DNA from: Coriolopsis trogii
Taxonomy: Eukaryota; Basidiomycota; Agaricomycetes; Polyporales; Polyporaceae
Length of the DNA stretch: 64,000 nucleotides
Direction of reading: 5' to 3'
Assembly: GCA_020543525.1 (NCBI GenBank)
Contig: JAHYIO010000003.1
Coordinates: 3,286,001-3,350,000, forward strand
The position numbers were made by a program, and so were the translations under genes. Under the pieces are notes generated by a model, which searched no databases, was not told the DNA's origin, and saw only the letters and a program-made list of their open reading frames with translations. Position 1 is the first letter of the stretch; the number at the start of each line of letters is the position of its first letter. Positions 21,001-32,137 of the stretch are shown here, one piece after another.

Positions 21001-23469
21001 TCACCCGATCAACGCCTGGAGCTTCCCAAAGTCGGGCGTGCCGAGCCCAGTAACCTACGCACAACAAAGCAAGCAAGCAGCGCGTCAGCAACGATCCCCT
21101 GCACAAGTATAGCATAGCAAAAAGAAACGTGAAAGACTGACCGGGTCCCAACCAGTTCCGGCGGTGAACCCGTTGGTGCCGCAGCCGGGGTTCGAGCCGG
21201 AGGTGATGTCGTTGAAGCCCTTGAGGCCGGTCGAGTAGATGATCGGGTTGAGGAACCCGAGCGAGGATTTGCCTTGCGAGAGGCGGAAGTCGTTCAGGAG
21301 CGCGACGACGCCGGCGAACGTCTGCGCGTCCGGAAACGCAAGGGGGATGGGACAACGGGGAGGAGGTCGGTCAGTACGAGCACGAGCACGAGCACGAGCA
21401 CTAGTCACGTCACGCATCAGAAGGGGACGTGAACGTACGGGGGAGCTGGCAGAGGTGCCGCCGACGGAGCCGACGCGGCCGCCGATGACGACTTGGAAGC
21501 CTTGGCCTTGGGCGGCGACGTCGGGGTATGCGCGGCCGGTGCGGCTGTATGGCAGCGTCAGAACACATACGGAGACGAGACGAGACGAGACGCGGGGAGG
21601 AAGGGATGGAGGCGTACTTGAACATGCCCGAGTTGGTGCTCCCGAGCTTGGTGAGGAAGGTCGAGACGGCAGAGGCCTGGTAGCTGCGGGTCCCGAGCTG
21701 CGGGGTTAGCGCGACGCATCCTGAGATGGGGAAGGTGGCGGGGAGGAAAGGAGCGGACCTCGGCTGGGCGAAGTAGTTGGAGAATCCTCCGCCAGAGAAG
21801 CTGACCGCGACCTCGGGGTTCACGCGAATCGTGCCGCCGACGGTCGTCACGAACGGGCACGACGCTGAGGGGGCACGGCGCGCGCTGCGGTCAGCCAGGG
21901 ACGCGCGAGGGAGAGGATGGGACCCAGGACGCACCGGGGAAGTTGGGCTGGAAGCGCCTGGTGGAGGTGCCGTCGTTGTTCTGGCAGTTGCCGGCCCCGA
22001 CGCCGTCGTCGCCGCTGCTGAACATGATGCTGCTCCCGCGCGCGCCGAGCTGCGCGAAGAGGTTGCAGACGGTCGTCGCGTAGTCGAACGGCACCGTCTG
22101 CTCGTCGTCGCCGTAGCTCGTCGTGAACTGCAAAACAAGACAACGTCAATACGTGTCACGACCATGCACACAGCTCGGTCGGTGCGAGGATGCGATGCTT
22201 ACAGTCTGGGGAATCGAGTCCTGGGCGAGCACAAAGTTGAGCCAGTCGAGGTACGGCTCGTTCGTGTTCGTCGGCGTATTCGAGTCCGGCTTGAAGGGCG
22301 GCGAGCCGCCGGTGCTGTAGTAGATGTTGGGCGTCGGGAACGACATGCCCTCGGTGTATTGGATGTCGAGGTTGGCCTGCAGGCGCGTCAGCACCCGACT
22401 GCGCGCGATTCGACATGCATGCACGAGACGAGGCGCACCTCAACCCCGGGATCGGACTGGTCGTCGCCGCCGCCGTTGACGCGGATGGTTTGGAAGGTCG
22501 CGCCGACGGCGTCGGTGCGGAAGCGGTTGAAGAACGTCTGTCACGGAGCGGAGCGGAGTAGGCGGTCAGAAGGCTGCGCGACAAAGTACCGACTGGAAAG
22601 ACGAGATCCCACCTGCAGATCGGCACGGTTCGCGAACTCGTCGAGGTAGCCGGCGACGCCGAGGCTGTTCTTGTCCGTCGCCTTCGGGACGTACGTCGTG
22701 GTGTTGTAGAGCGCGCGCAAGCACGCGGGGGTGATCGTCGTCGAGCAGCTCGAGGGCACGGTCGCGAGCGAGCCGGGGCCCTTGAGGAGGTGCCTAAACT
22801 CGGCATCGTCCTCGATCGTCGGGGCGTCCTCCTGGACGAAGCTCGTCGCCTTCATGCTCTTCATCGTCCCAAAGTACGTCGTCGGCGCGACGACGGCGAC
22901 GTGCCCGTGCAGGGCGCTCGGGAGCGAGTAGTTCATCGTACGGATCACGTAGTCGTCGCTCTTGCCGTGCCGGAAGACGTTGTACTGCGTGCCGAGCATC
23001 TTCTCCGCCTGCGCGACCGACACCCGGACGGTGATGAAGTCGCCCGAGGGGGAGCGCTGCGAGGCGGAGGTGTCGAGTCCGTGGGCCATCAGCCAGGCGT
23101 CGACGAGGTCGACCGAATCCGGATGGGGCGCGACGAGCGCGGCGACGTCTTCCTTGGAGAGGTGCTGGCCGTACCTGTTCGCGTGGCTCGTGAGCAATCG
23201 CAGCCCAGGGTGGGTAAGGGGAGAACTCACCGCGCGTGGGCGGGGTCGCTGACCTCGTAGAGGGCAGTGACGAGCTCCTCGAACCTGTCTTGGGTGAGGC
23301 CGATGCGCATGTCAAATGTATAATCCGCGGGCGCAGGGCCATGGAGCTCCCATCCCCGCGGGACTTCCGCCCAGGCGTGCTTGACCTCAAAGTCATCCCA
23401 CCGCTTGGCGAGCGGGGTGGAGAGGGCGAGCTGGACGAGTCCAAGAAGGAGGGCGGACGACCAGAGCAT
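21001..23469 (-). CDS. Secreted sedolisin (S53) tripeptidyl-peptidase
   Basis: About ten exons; mapped junctions include 23469-23231, 23174-22613, 22537-22439, 22376-22203, 22127-21935, 21864-21759 and 21683-21618, with the last exon ending at 21001 ([16 protein letters not shown]). It starts with a signal peptide ([17 protein letters not shown]), followed by a pro-kumamolisin prodomain ([33 protein letters not shown]). The mature enzyme has the Glu/Asp pair in EANLDIQY (across an intron), [28 protein letters not shown] and the catalytic serine in GGTSASSP. These Ser-Glu-Asp proteases act in acidic medium, releasing tripeptides from protein N-termini. Coding GC is very high in third positions. 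The minus-strand promoter has a TATAAAA about 50 nt upstream of the ATG. Confidence 0.93.
21377..21404. repeat. GCACGA hexanucleotide microsatellite
   Basis: About four tandem GAGCAC units lie inside a sedolisin intron, between the GGTSASSP exon and the next exon. It is intronic, so it should not alter the protein. Confidence 0.7.
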
Positions 23470-23516
23470 GGTGGTGGCGACGGATCGTTGGCGGTTGCAG
23501 GACCGACCGCGCGGCC

Positions 23517-23523
23517 TTTTATA
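23517..23523 (-). promoter_or_regulatory. TATA box of the sedolisin gene
   Basis: TATAAAA on the minus strand, about 50 nt upstream of the ATG at 23469, at the boundary of a GC-rich promoter. Spacing is right for a core promoter with a short leader. Confidence 0.6.
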
Positions 23524-23529
23524 CACACG

Positions 23530-24949
23530 TCCCATGGCCGTCGACTCGGACGTGCGGGGTATGGAACGCGTTGCCGCAGATGGAGCGTGAGCGAGGGCGA
23601 TTGCAGGCTTCGAGTCTTCCCCAGGACCGCATGGACCGCTTCTCCCCTTCGCGGCGTTTCGATCAGCAACGCACCGGCGAGTTGCGACGTTGGAATGGGT
23701 GTGTTGCCATCAGTGCCCCCAGGTGGATCGTGGACATATGATCCGGGCAGATCCTCCTGGACGTTGAATGCATCCGCAGGCATGCGAACGTGAGACGCAT
23801 AGTCGGCAAGAGGCCATGGTGGGATGAGAAAGCTTGGCCAAGAGCGTCGGGTCCGGCGAGGTATGGACGAATATAGCAGCGCATAATGCGACCCGACAGT
23901 CGCGACACTGATAGCACTCGAGAGATCAGAAGCGTTCATAAACACACCGCCGCAGACAACCGCCGGACGCATACGGACCGTCGGTTGATGGTTATTGTAC
24001 TCCTCTCAGCTATCCGGCGGCAACCACGATCAGAGCGAACGACTGTATCGAGATTCGAGTACAGGTTCTACATATCGACGACGATATGCCAAACGTGCGA
24101 GCACAAGGCCGCAGCTGAAGGAGAACGTCCGGTCGAACATTGTCCTTTATCACGTCAGCGCCGCACATGTGGACGACCCGCTTCTGGGAAGGCGCGCCGT
24201 GTGAGCAGATGGCGAGGTCGGGTCCATTCAGAGCACAAAAGATCCGGAAATACACTGCTTCATGCATGCTTAGGGCGGTAGCTGTGGGAGGACTCGCAGG
24301 CAAGCTATCAGTACTGTCACTTGAAGCGTCTGGACGTCCGCTTGCATGATCCGTCGGAAGGGCAGCTGCTGGATATGTACATAGCTATTAGCAGAGGTAG
24401 ACTTCCCGGCTTGTGGAGGTGCGTGTCTCTCCTCTTGAACGAGTGTGTTGACTGCCGAGCTGTGGTCTCGGAACCCGACGTGCGAGCAGCACACCTGCAC
24501 TCAATACATGCAAGAACGTACCGAGTTCTCACCTTCTCATCGCTGTGCTGGATGTCAGTCAGAATCAGCGCAGCGATCGTTACAGAAGGGAACAGACTGA
24601 CCATCATTGCGCCATGCACTCGCCCAAGCACACCAGGTCGCAGGCCGGGAGTTGCACTCCATCCACAGAGTCCCCGCATGGCCATACGAGCATGTTCTCA
24701 TGTGGAAGCTGATCCTTACCTGTACAGCGTATACAACGAGGCGATCTGTCTTCCCGTATCATACAACAACCGTACCGTCCGCACGCATGCACGACAAAGT
24801 CCACGGTCGGATGAGATAGACAGGAACGAATGGCGACAACGACTACGGCGGGAAGAGGACCAGAAAGCACGACGCGAGACATAGAGCAGTCTATGGACGG
24901 AATGGATATGTCGGAGGTATCGTGGCGAGGAGATCGCAGGAGGGAGATA
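23530..24949. other. Intergenic region of 1.4 kb, no gene recognised
   Basis: Lies between the sedolisin promoter and the 3' end of eIF2A. The longest frame (24321-24884, plus) is Arg/Cys-rich and lacks any family motif. On the minus strand a short hydrophobic stretch near 24610-24535 (SLFPSVTIAALILTDIQHSDEK) ends at a GTGAGA, but I could not extend it into a gene. It may be a decayed membrane-protein exon. Confidence 0.4.
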
Positions 24950-27286
24950 CTATGAAGTGATGCCTAACCCGGCGAGCTCCTTCCGGATCTCCGCCTCGGT
25001 GTCGATCTTCTTCAGCTGCGTCGCCTCCAGCCGCTCGCCCTTCTTCTGCTTCTCCTTGAGCTCGTCGATCGCCTTCAGCTGTGGCACAAAAAGGACCGCC
25101 CCCAAGGTCAACAAATCCTGCCACAAGACACCCTACGGAAAAGCCAACGCACCTTCTTGTTCAAGTTCCGGACCTTCTTCGCGATCGGGTCCAGCGCAGC
25201 GTCCCCTCCCGGCGTCGGCGGGACAGACGCGCCGCCGTTCACACCCGCCGCCTCCCCTTCCGCGACGCCATTGCCGTTCCCGTTCACCGCGACCGCCGGA
25301 ATATCAATCGACGGCCTCGCGTTCCCCTCCGCCCCGGCCCCGGCCCCGGCCCCTGCCCCCGCCCCAGGCTCCTTCTTCCCCTCCCTATCCTTCGCACCCT
25401 TCCGCTTCCTCCCCCTCTTCTCCTGGTCGCCTCTGTCCTGTCTCACCGGCGACGGCGACGTCGGCGCACCCGGCACGTGCCTCCTCCCATGTCCATTATG
25501 GAACCTCCCCGGGGCCGGACTCCGGCTATACCGCCCGTTCGGCGTCGACTGCCCGCTCGGGCTGTCGTCCTCGCGCTTGTACACCGACGACGCCTCCAGC
25601 CCGCGCGCCCCAGGCGGGCGGTACGCCCCCGCCGGTTTCGTCGGCGTCGCCTTCGCGACGGCGACGTGCGAGAGCACGGACGGGGCCGGGGCGGGGCACG
25701 GCGGGATGTTCTGCGGGAAGGGCGGGACGCCGTCGACGGGCGTCGGCCGCCAGGACGTCTGGTAGAGCTCGTCGATCGCCTGGATGTGCACCAGCGGGCC
25801 GGTGCAGTGCCAGATTTTGATCCCGTTGTCGACGCGCAGGCGCGGGGAGAGCGTCGCGGTGAGCAGGAAGCGGCCGTCGGGCGACCACTCGCAGTGCGAC
25901 GTGTTCGACGCGTCGATCGAGGTCACCTTGGTGAGCGTGCGGCGGTCGTAGATGTCGACTTTGCCCGCGAGGTTGCCGAACCCGGCGATGGCGAGCAGCC
26001 GGCCTTGCGGGTTGAACGCGATAAAGTTGCAGAACGCGGTGCCAAAGTCGTGCAGCGTCCGGCCGCGCTGGTCGAACAGCATCGTCTTTGCCGGCATAAC
26101 TAGGAAAGACGGTCATCATCGTCCAAGGTGCGTAATGAGCGAGAGGCGTTCTCACATCCGTAGATTACGCCAAACTCCTTGGAGTTGGGACTCCATGCGA
26201 AGTCGTGGACAGGGCCTTCCTTGTCCAACGTCACACGGCAGTCATAGTTTCCGGCGGCGCTGATGAGGTAAAGACCCCCGGTCTCTCCATAATAGCTCTT
26301 GTTGGCCTGGTCGACATCCGTCTGGGTGAGAACGAGGACCTGCGTTCCAAGCGTGTTCCACTTGATCGTAGATCGCTGGGCTTTGAAAAACGTCTTCTGG
26401 CATGTCGGGGCACCAGAGAGTGCTGTGAGGCTGTAGATTTTGACGCTGGCAGGTTGTCCCTAGAACGCAGATCATGAGCTGACGGTCCGAATTTGGCGTC
26501 CGCTTGTACGGCATCCGGCGATGTTGAACGATCAAAATGAGCCGAGTGAGATCGTGACAAGCCAGACGAGGCCCTCCGACGGCCTGGGGCAGCGCCAGAG
26601 TAACAAGGAGCGCGATGCGGACAATACACTGTGGAGATCTACGACTCACCTTTTTCTCCGCGACAAAGACAGCGACGGAAGGGTTGAGTCCGGGGCTGAG
26701 CGTGATTGAGGTCGCGCCCTCAACCTTGAGTTTGTCGACTACTCCTTTTGACCACTCCGCAGGACGGAAAACCTGAATCTCCTGGCCGACGAGACGAACG
26801 GCATGGGACTCGGAGATGGTGTACTGGAGGTCCCAGCCCTCCTGCGCTTTCTGGGAGAAGGCGACGAGCTCCTCACCGGTGGAGACGGAGAAGACGCGGA
26901 GGTTCTTGTGCTGAGCGCCGTCCTCGAGCTTTTGGGGCCTCTCCCAGGTCGAGAGGTATGTTCCGCGAGGGGAGAAGCTGATATCTAGGACTTTTGGGAG
27001 GAGGAGCTCCTGGATGAGCTGTGCACCCTCTGCCTGGAAGATACGGACGCCGGTGGGGACTGCGTAGGCGAAGAGACGGCCGTCGGGGCTGTACTGAAAC
27101 GTCCTGGCGGGCACGTCTGGTGCTTGGAAAGAGTCGATGGGGGTGTAGTTGGGCGTACCACCGACGAGGCCAAAACTCTTCTGAGCGCGGACTGTGTGCG
27201 GCGAAAGTGGTCAGAAAACGGAGCAGAAAAAGGGAGGCAGGAGGGGGAAACAGACAGGCGTACTGCTGGGACTGTTGAGAGGCCAT
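24950..27286 (-). CDS. Translation initiation factor eIF2A
   Basis: Five exons (27286-27256, 27191-26650, 26459-26156, 26099-25153, 25078-24950) give exactly 650 aa. The N-terminal beta-propeller shows FRAQKSFGLVGG, YSPDGRLFAYAVPTGVRIF, ISFSPRGTYLSTWERP, CQKTFFKAQRSTIKWN, HDFAWSPNSKEFGVIYGFMPAKTMLFD and SHCEWSPDGRFLLTATLSPRLRVDNGIKIWH. A disordered linker includes a GA-repeat (GAGAGAGAGAGAEG) from a GGCCCC-like tract at 25325-25365. The C-terminal basic helices (LDPIAKKVRNLNKK, ELKEKQKKGERLEATQLKKIDTE) are typical of the family. eIF2A can deliver initiator tRNA to the 40S subunit in alternative initiation. Exon 1 is only 31 nt. The start is 239 bp from the divergent CDC73 start. Confidence 0.93.
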
Positions 27287-27525
27287 GTTGTGCGCAAGAG
27301 GAGACGAGCGAAGCAAGCAAATGCTTCAGACCGGCGGGGACGAGGTCGAGGAGGAGGGCAAGCGTGAGGCGCACTCAGCCACTCTCGACAATCAGATCAA
27401 GGCGCCCAAAAATCTGGCCCGGTCACAGCATAGTCACACGTGACGTAACACCACGCGCCCCCGCACGCGCGCCTCGGACGCGCTTTCGCCCAACGCTCAC
27501 CGCCACCCCGCCGCTGCTTGACACG
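27287..27525. promoter_or_regulatory. Bidirectional eIF2A/CDC73 promoter
   Basis: Only 239 bp separate the two divergent start codons, so core promoters and leaders of both genes must be packed here. It holds no coding sequence and no clear TATA box. Confidence 0.6.
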
Positions 27526-29904
27526 ATGAGCTCAGACCTGGACGTGATAGCTGCGCTGCGCGACACGATCAGCAAGAACAAGAAGAACAACATCAAGGCT
27601 CTCCCCTACAAGAATGGCTCTGCCGACGTCTCCTCCTTCTCCGAGGCCACCCATCTCGTCCTCTCGCCGACACAGATCCTCCCAAAGTCTGCTCCGACCC
27701 GTCTCCGGAAACCTGGCTCTACGTCTACAAATCCACAAGCAAACCCTCAGGACTTCTTCTCTCTCGGTGCCGTCTACCTCGCATGGCTCCTACGAGACGC
27801 TCCTGGTGCCGAGTACATGAAGCAGGTCAGGGAGAACGGCCTCACAACCGGCTTCGTCAGTGTCACAGAGCGCAAAGGCGTTGTTGAATGGCTCTCGGGC
27901 AAGTCCAAAGACCTATCCGGTCTCATTTCTGCTGTAAAACGTGAGTTGAGTTCATGTGTCAGGACCCATATCTGTACCGCAGTCAACAGACCGCCAAAGC
28001 TTCGTGCAGTCCTCGTTCTTGCGGGTGTAGCCCAGAAACCTGGCCACGAGTCGTCTGTAGTAGCAGTTGGTTCCTGTAGCGGTCAAGATAGGGCCTGCTA
28101 CGCTGAGAGCACGCATGTCATTTCGGACTTGTCCTCACGAATGCATTGAGTGCTGCTCAGAGCGTTGCTTGTTCTATTGGTATCTGCCTTCTGGTTCCCA
28201 TTCGACCTCACGTTAAACAGTTGATAGCTTTGCGCCGCAGTTGCAGTGTGTCTCTATGCCAGATCAATTTCCGTCCTCACTGAGCCATTGCCACTACTTC
28301 TGCGACTGAGATTGACAGCACATCACAGTAGAGTCCACAACACCTCCCGGGACCCCACCTCAGCTACGAGGTACAGCTGCCTTGCCTTCTGTTACCTCCC
28401 TATCCAAAGGCACAGAACCCACGTCAAGTCCGCTCAAACGGAGATACGTCGCGGACCCCGCCGACATAGAGGTCGTCAAGAAGATCAAACAGAACGAGAT
28501 CGAGCTCCAAGACCGCAACACTGTCCTCCGCGGAATAAAGCCCAACGTGAGTGTGCTACACCATCGGAGATGACACCGAAGCTTCACAGTCCTCTCATAG
28601 AACTTCACCTCGCTCAAAGACTCGTTTGCTGAGAAGCTGAAGAAGCTCAAGGAGGGCGGGAGAAGTAACATGTCCTCAAGTGTACTCACTCCTGTGCCTG
28701 GTGAGTGCCCGGTTCATCAGCTTCGTCCTATCAGGCATGCCACCTGCAGAGCCCGAGACACCTCTCTGCGTCACATCCTCCGCTCCGCTGTTTTCCGCAG
28801 TGGTACTTATATGGCAGTCGACATTGTTCCTGAATGTCGAAGCCGCATTCCCGTACGTCGCCGCACTCACGGAGACGCCGCCATGCGAACGCGTCGTCCT
28901 TAGAAGCGCGGCCCCGTGTGTCCTAAACTAGGCACCATTCGTCATCTCCCCAACGTACAGCATGTCTCAACACCCAGACTGACATACACCACACGTCCAC
29001 AGACGCGAAAATGCAGCCGCGCAAAGTCCGTGAGTACCCCCGTCCACGCGTTCGTCCTCCATTCAACCCCACGCGCTGACGTGAAACCCGCTCGGTGCGT
29101 CCGTGCGCACCGTCAGGGAACCAACACCCGATCATCATGATCTCCTCCTCTCCCACATCCCTCATCACGATGCACAACGTCCGGCGGTTCCTCCAGGACG
29201 CCGTGTTTGAGCCCTCGCAGGACGCGCGGGCGCGTGCGGCAGCCGAGGGCAACGCCCGGCCTGAAGATATGATACCCATCTACCGCAAGCGGACGACGAT
29301 CGACTCGTCCGGGCGGGAGACGGAGATGCAGACAAAGTGCGTGCCCGTCTTCTCCGTGGAGTCCACCGTCGACGGCCGAATGTATTGACGCTCGCGACGC
29401 GTGCGCAGGTACTTTGTGGTGGACAGCACGGACGCGCTGGCCAAGTTCGGTCCTGACGCGTGGGATCGGGTCGTGTGCGTGATGACGACGGGCCAGGCGT
29501 GGCAGTTCCGGCCGTACAAGTGGACAGAACCGAAGACGTTGTTCCACCACGGTGAGTTTCCCTCACGCGCCCGGAGGAGCTTGTCGGACTGGTTGCTCAC
29601 GCGTGCGTGCGTCGTCTCGTTTCCCCCTTTCTTCTTCAGTCAAGGGGATCTACTTTGCGTGGACGAATGATCCGCCGAACCCCAAGATCAAGGACTGGAA
29701 CGTGACGGAGTTGAAGGTGAGTAGGTTGTCTGGCATCGCTCGTTACTTTCTTGCTTTGATGTGGGTGACTCATTGTTGTCGGATCTTGTTCAATGCCAGA
29801 TTGATCCGCACCGGAGGCATGTCGACAAATCCGTCGTTGCTCACTTCTGGAGGATACTGGACCAGTGGACGAGCGCCAACAAGCCGTCGCTGGTGCAGGG
29901 CTGA
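27526..29904 (+). CDS. CDC73: CDC73 / parafibromin, PAF1 complex subunit
   Basis: Eight exons in frame: 27526-27940, 28329-28546, 28601-28700, 29004-29030, 29117-29336, 29409-29551, 29640-29716 and 29800-29904, giving 434 aa. The N-terminal part has FFSLGAVYLAWLLRDAPGAEYMKQ and GFVSVTERKGVVEWLSGK; the middle has KRRYVADPADIEVVKKIKQNEIELQDRNTVLRGIKPN. The C-terminal Ras-like fold has HPIIMISSSPTSLITMHNVRRFLQ, YFVVDSTDALAKFGPDAWDRVVCVMTTGQAWQFRPYKW, FHHVKGIYFAWTNDPPNPKIKDWNVTELK and HRRHVDKSVVAHFWR. Within PAF1C it couples RNA polymerase II elongation to histone modification. Two introns (388 and 303 nt) are far longer than the rest; extra small exons there are possible but not needed to keep the family sequence continuous. 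Confidence 0.93.
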
Positions 29905-30210
29905 GCAGCTGCGCTCTCTGCCAGCAGGCAAGGGTGCAGGGGTCCGTGCGACGTGTGTGTGGTTGTGCTATCTGTGCTTCGATGGTGTAGTGTTTGTTAT
30001 CCGATTTTTTCACTGAGTTTCCTACCGCAGAAGGGGGAAAATATAACAACCAAGAGTGAGCTGTCGCCTCCATTGCCCTGTGGTCATGCATTACCTCATG
30101 GAGCAGTGGGAGGAAAGCCCACGCTCCCAAACCTCCAGAAGATACATCGTGAGTCAGCGGAAAGAGAGACAAAGAGCCGAGGTATAGCGCATGAGCGCCG
30201 CCCTCGTCGC

Positions 30211-32137
30211 TCACACAACGTCGATGACCGAGATCCGTCTCGCGCCAGTCATGACATTATTCAACAACAAACACACGCGCCCCGAGCTCTCCTCCAAACA
30301 CAAACTCACGAGGTGCTCCTCGCGGTCGAGCGTGACGCTGAACGAGCCAAGGCGGCCCCGCCCCTGCGCCCCGGCCCCGAGCTCGCCCTCGTCGCCCGTG
30401 TCGAACGCGGGGTCGTCCGCGCCGAGGCCGAGCACCGAGCGCGGGAGCGAGTACGTCCGGAAGTGCACGTGCAGCGAGCCGTTCCGCGCCTCGGTGCAGT
30501 CCCAGATCGCGCGCCGCACGCCGACCGCCCCGAGGCCCATGTGCGCCACCTCGGGCCCGAGCGCGAGCGGGTAGGGGATCTCGCGGTGCTCGACGCGCGT
30601 GGTGGTGAGCCCTGTGCCGGGGTTGGGGCCGTCGTCGGGATCGGGAGTGGGATCGGGAGTGGGAGTGGGGACGGGCAGGACGCGGAGGACGTGTAGGGCG
30701 TGTGTGCCGGCGATGACGAGCGGGGCGAAGCGGCCGGACTTGGAGGTGGAGGTGCGGGGGCCCCAGGAGAAGGGGCTGACGCGGTAGATGCCCGAGCCGA
30801 TGTCGCAGCGGCAGCTCCAGACGGGGCGGACGGAGTGCACTCGGGTCTCGGGTTCAACCGTCCCAGCGCTGTCGGTTGCACCACCTGCGCCTGCGCCTGC
30901 GAGCGCTGATGGGAGGTCAGAGCTCGACGCCTGGGGGATCTCGTATATGGAGAGGCCGCCTTGGTGTGCGATCAGGAGCTGAGTCTCGGAGAGAACCGAA
31001 ATGGTGAAGTCCTCGTCCGCCTGGCCGGAGATGGTTTCCCGTGCATGCGCAGGAACGGACCCAAAGGCGGAAAACGCGGAGTGGAGAACCAGGGCGGACG
31101 GTGGCGGAGCGGGTGGGCGGATGGGTGAGCGGACGGGGTATAGAAATCATTAGCAGCTATGACGCAGCACTTACCGACCAAGGTCCGATGTTCATCGACA
31201 CCTGCGGCCGGGGCGTATGAGCGCTCGGCGGCACCCCATCTGTGTGAGCGTCTGGACCTGCGTCGGTGGACAGCGAGAGAATATGGCAGACGTGGAGGAT
31301 CATCTCTCCGACTCCGTTTTCGAGTCCGTAGACGAGCAGGCGACCTCCGGAGGCGCAGCACCAAACAGAACCGGTGACAGAGACCTTGCCCATCAGGAGG
31401 AAGGCCGGAGAGGGGTCGAACACGGAGACATGATAGACGTAGATGTTGCACTGACTGCAGTGAGCGGTGGGGCCGGTAAGAGGACCAGGCAAGAGAAAGT
31501 GCTAGCATTCAGTACTGCGGTATGCACGCAGAGGTAAGAAGGTGGAATGGCACCCACTTGTAGCGTACGCCCATTTGCAAGATGACCAGGTCCTCATGCT
31601 CGTCAGTCAGGGAGAGACGCGAGCTCAGGTAAAACACAGACTCGTCCTCTGTGAGCGAGTGCGAAAGCGTGACGGCCGGGGTCGGAGCACCGAGCTCGTG
31701 CAACTGGAGGGAGCCGTCATAGAGGACGACGACGAGCCACTCGCCCCCGGCGACAAGATTGACATGCTCGACGGTGTTGTTGCAGTGGAAGTTTCGTACC
31801 AGCCGGGGCTTATAGTCGATGGCATGCCACATGTGGTCTAGTCGCGCCGAGTGGAGAACCCTGAACTTGAGCTCTTCGACGGTCATGTCGGCGAGGCGGC
31901 GGGTGAGCTGTGGCTGAGGGAAGTGCACGAGGAGGCGCGCGAAGGCGGCGTGCCAGAGCGACCGGTCGCTCATGAGGGCTTGCAAAGCCTTGCAAGTCTG
32001 CGAAACGGTCCTCGGTCGGAATCGAGAGCCAAGAAGGGATAGAGCGGGCAGGTACGCACCGCACAAAGCCTCACGATGTCTCTGGTCCCCAGCAAGCGAA
32101 GGACGGCAAGTTGAACATCATACGGGAGACGATGCAT
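30211..32137 (-). CDS. F-box protein with C-terminal propeller-like region
   Basis: Exon 1 (32137-32060) encodes MHRLPYDVQLAVLRLLGTRDIVRLCA, joined by a 62-nt intron to TCKALQALMSDRSLWHAAFARLL (exon 2 from 31997): together a complete F-box. Exon 2 continues with LDHMWHAIDYKPRLVRNFHCNNTVEHVNLVAGGEWLVVVLYDGSLQLHEL. Exon 3 (about 31458-31164) and exon 4 (from about 31010 to the stop at 30211) give repeated beta-strand-like segments (VCCLLVYGLENG-type, ISVLSETQLLIAHQGGLSIYEIP, WGPRTSTSKSGRFAPLVIAGTHALHVL), suggesting a divergent beta-propeller. A Pro-Thr-Asp repeat (VPTPTPDPTPDPDDGPNPG) interrupts it. The F-box implies a role as SCF ubiquitin ligase substrate receptor; substrate unknown. Exact junctions of introns 2 and 3 are approximate. 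Confidence 0.8.

Noticed and set aside
24321..24884. Plus-strand 187-codon frame between sedolisin and eIF2A
   Set aside because: Arg/Cys-rich composition without motifs and no splice or promoter support; probably chance.
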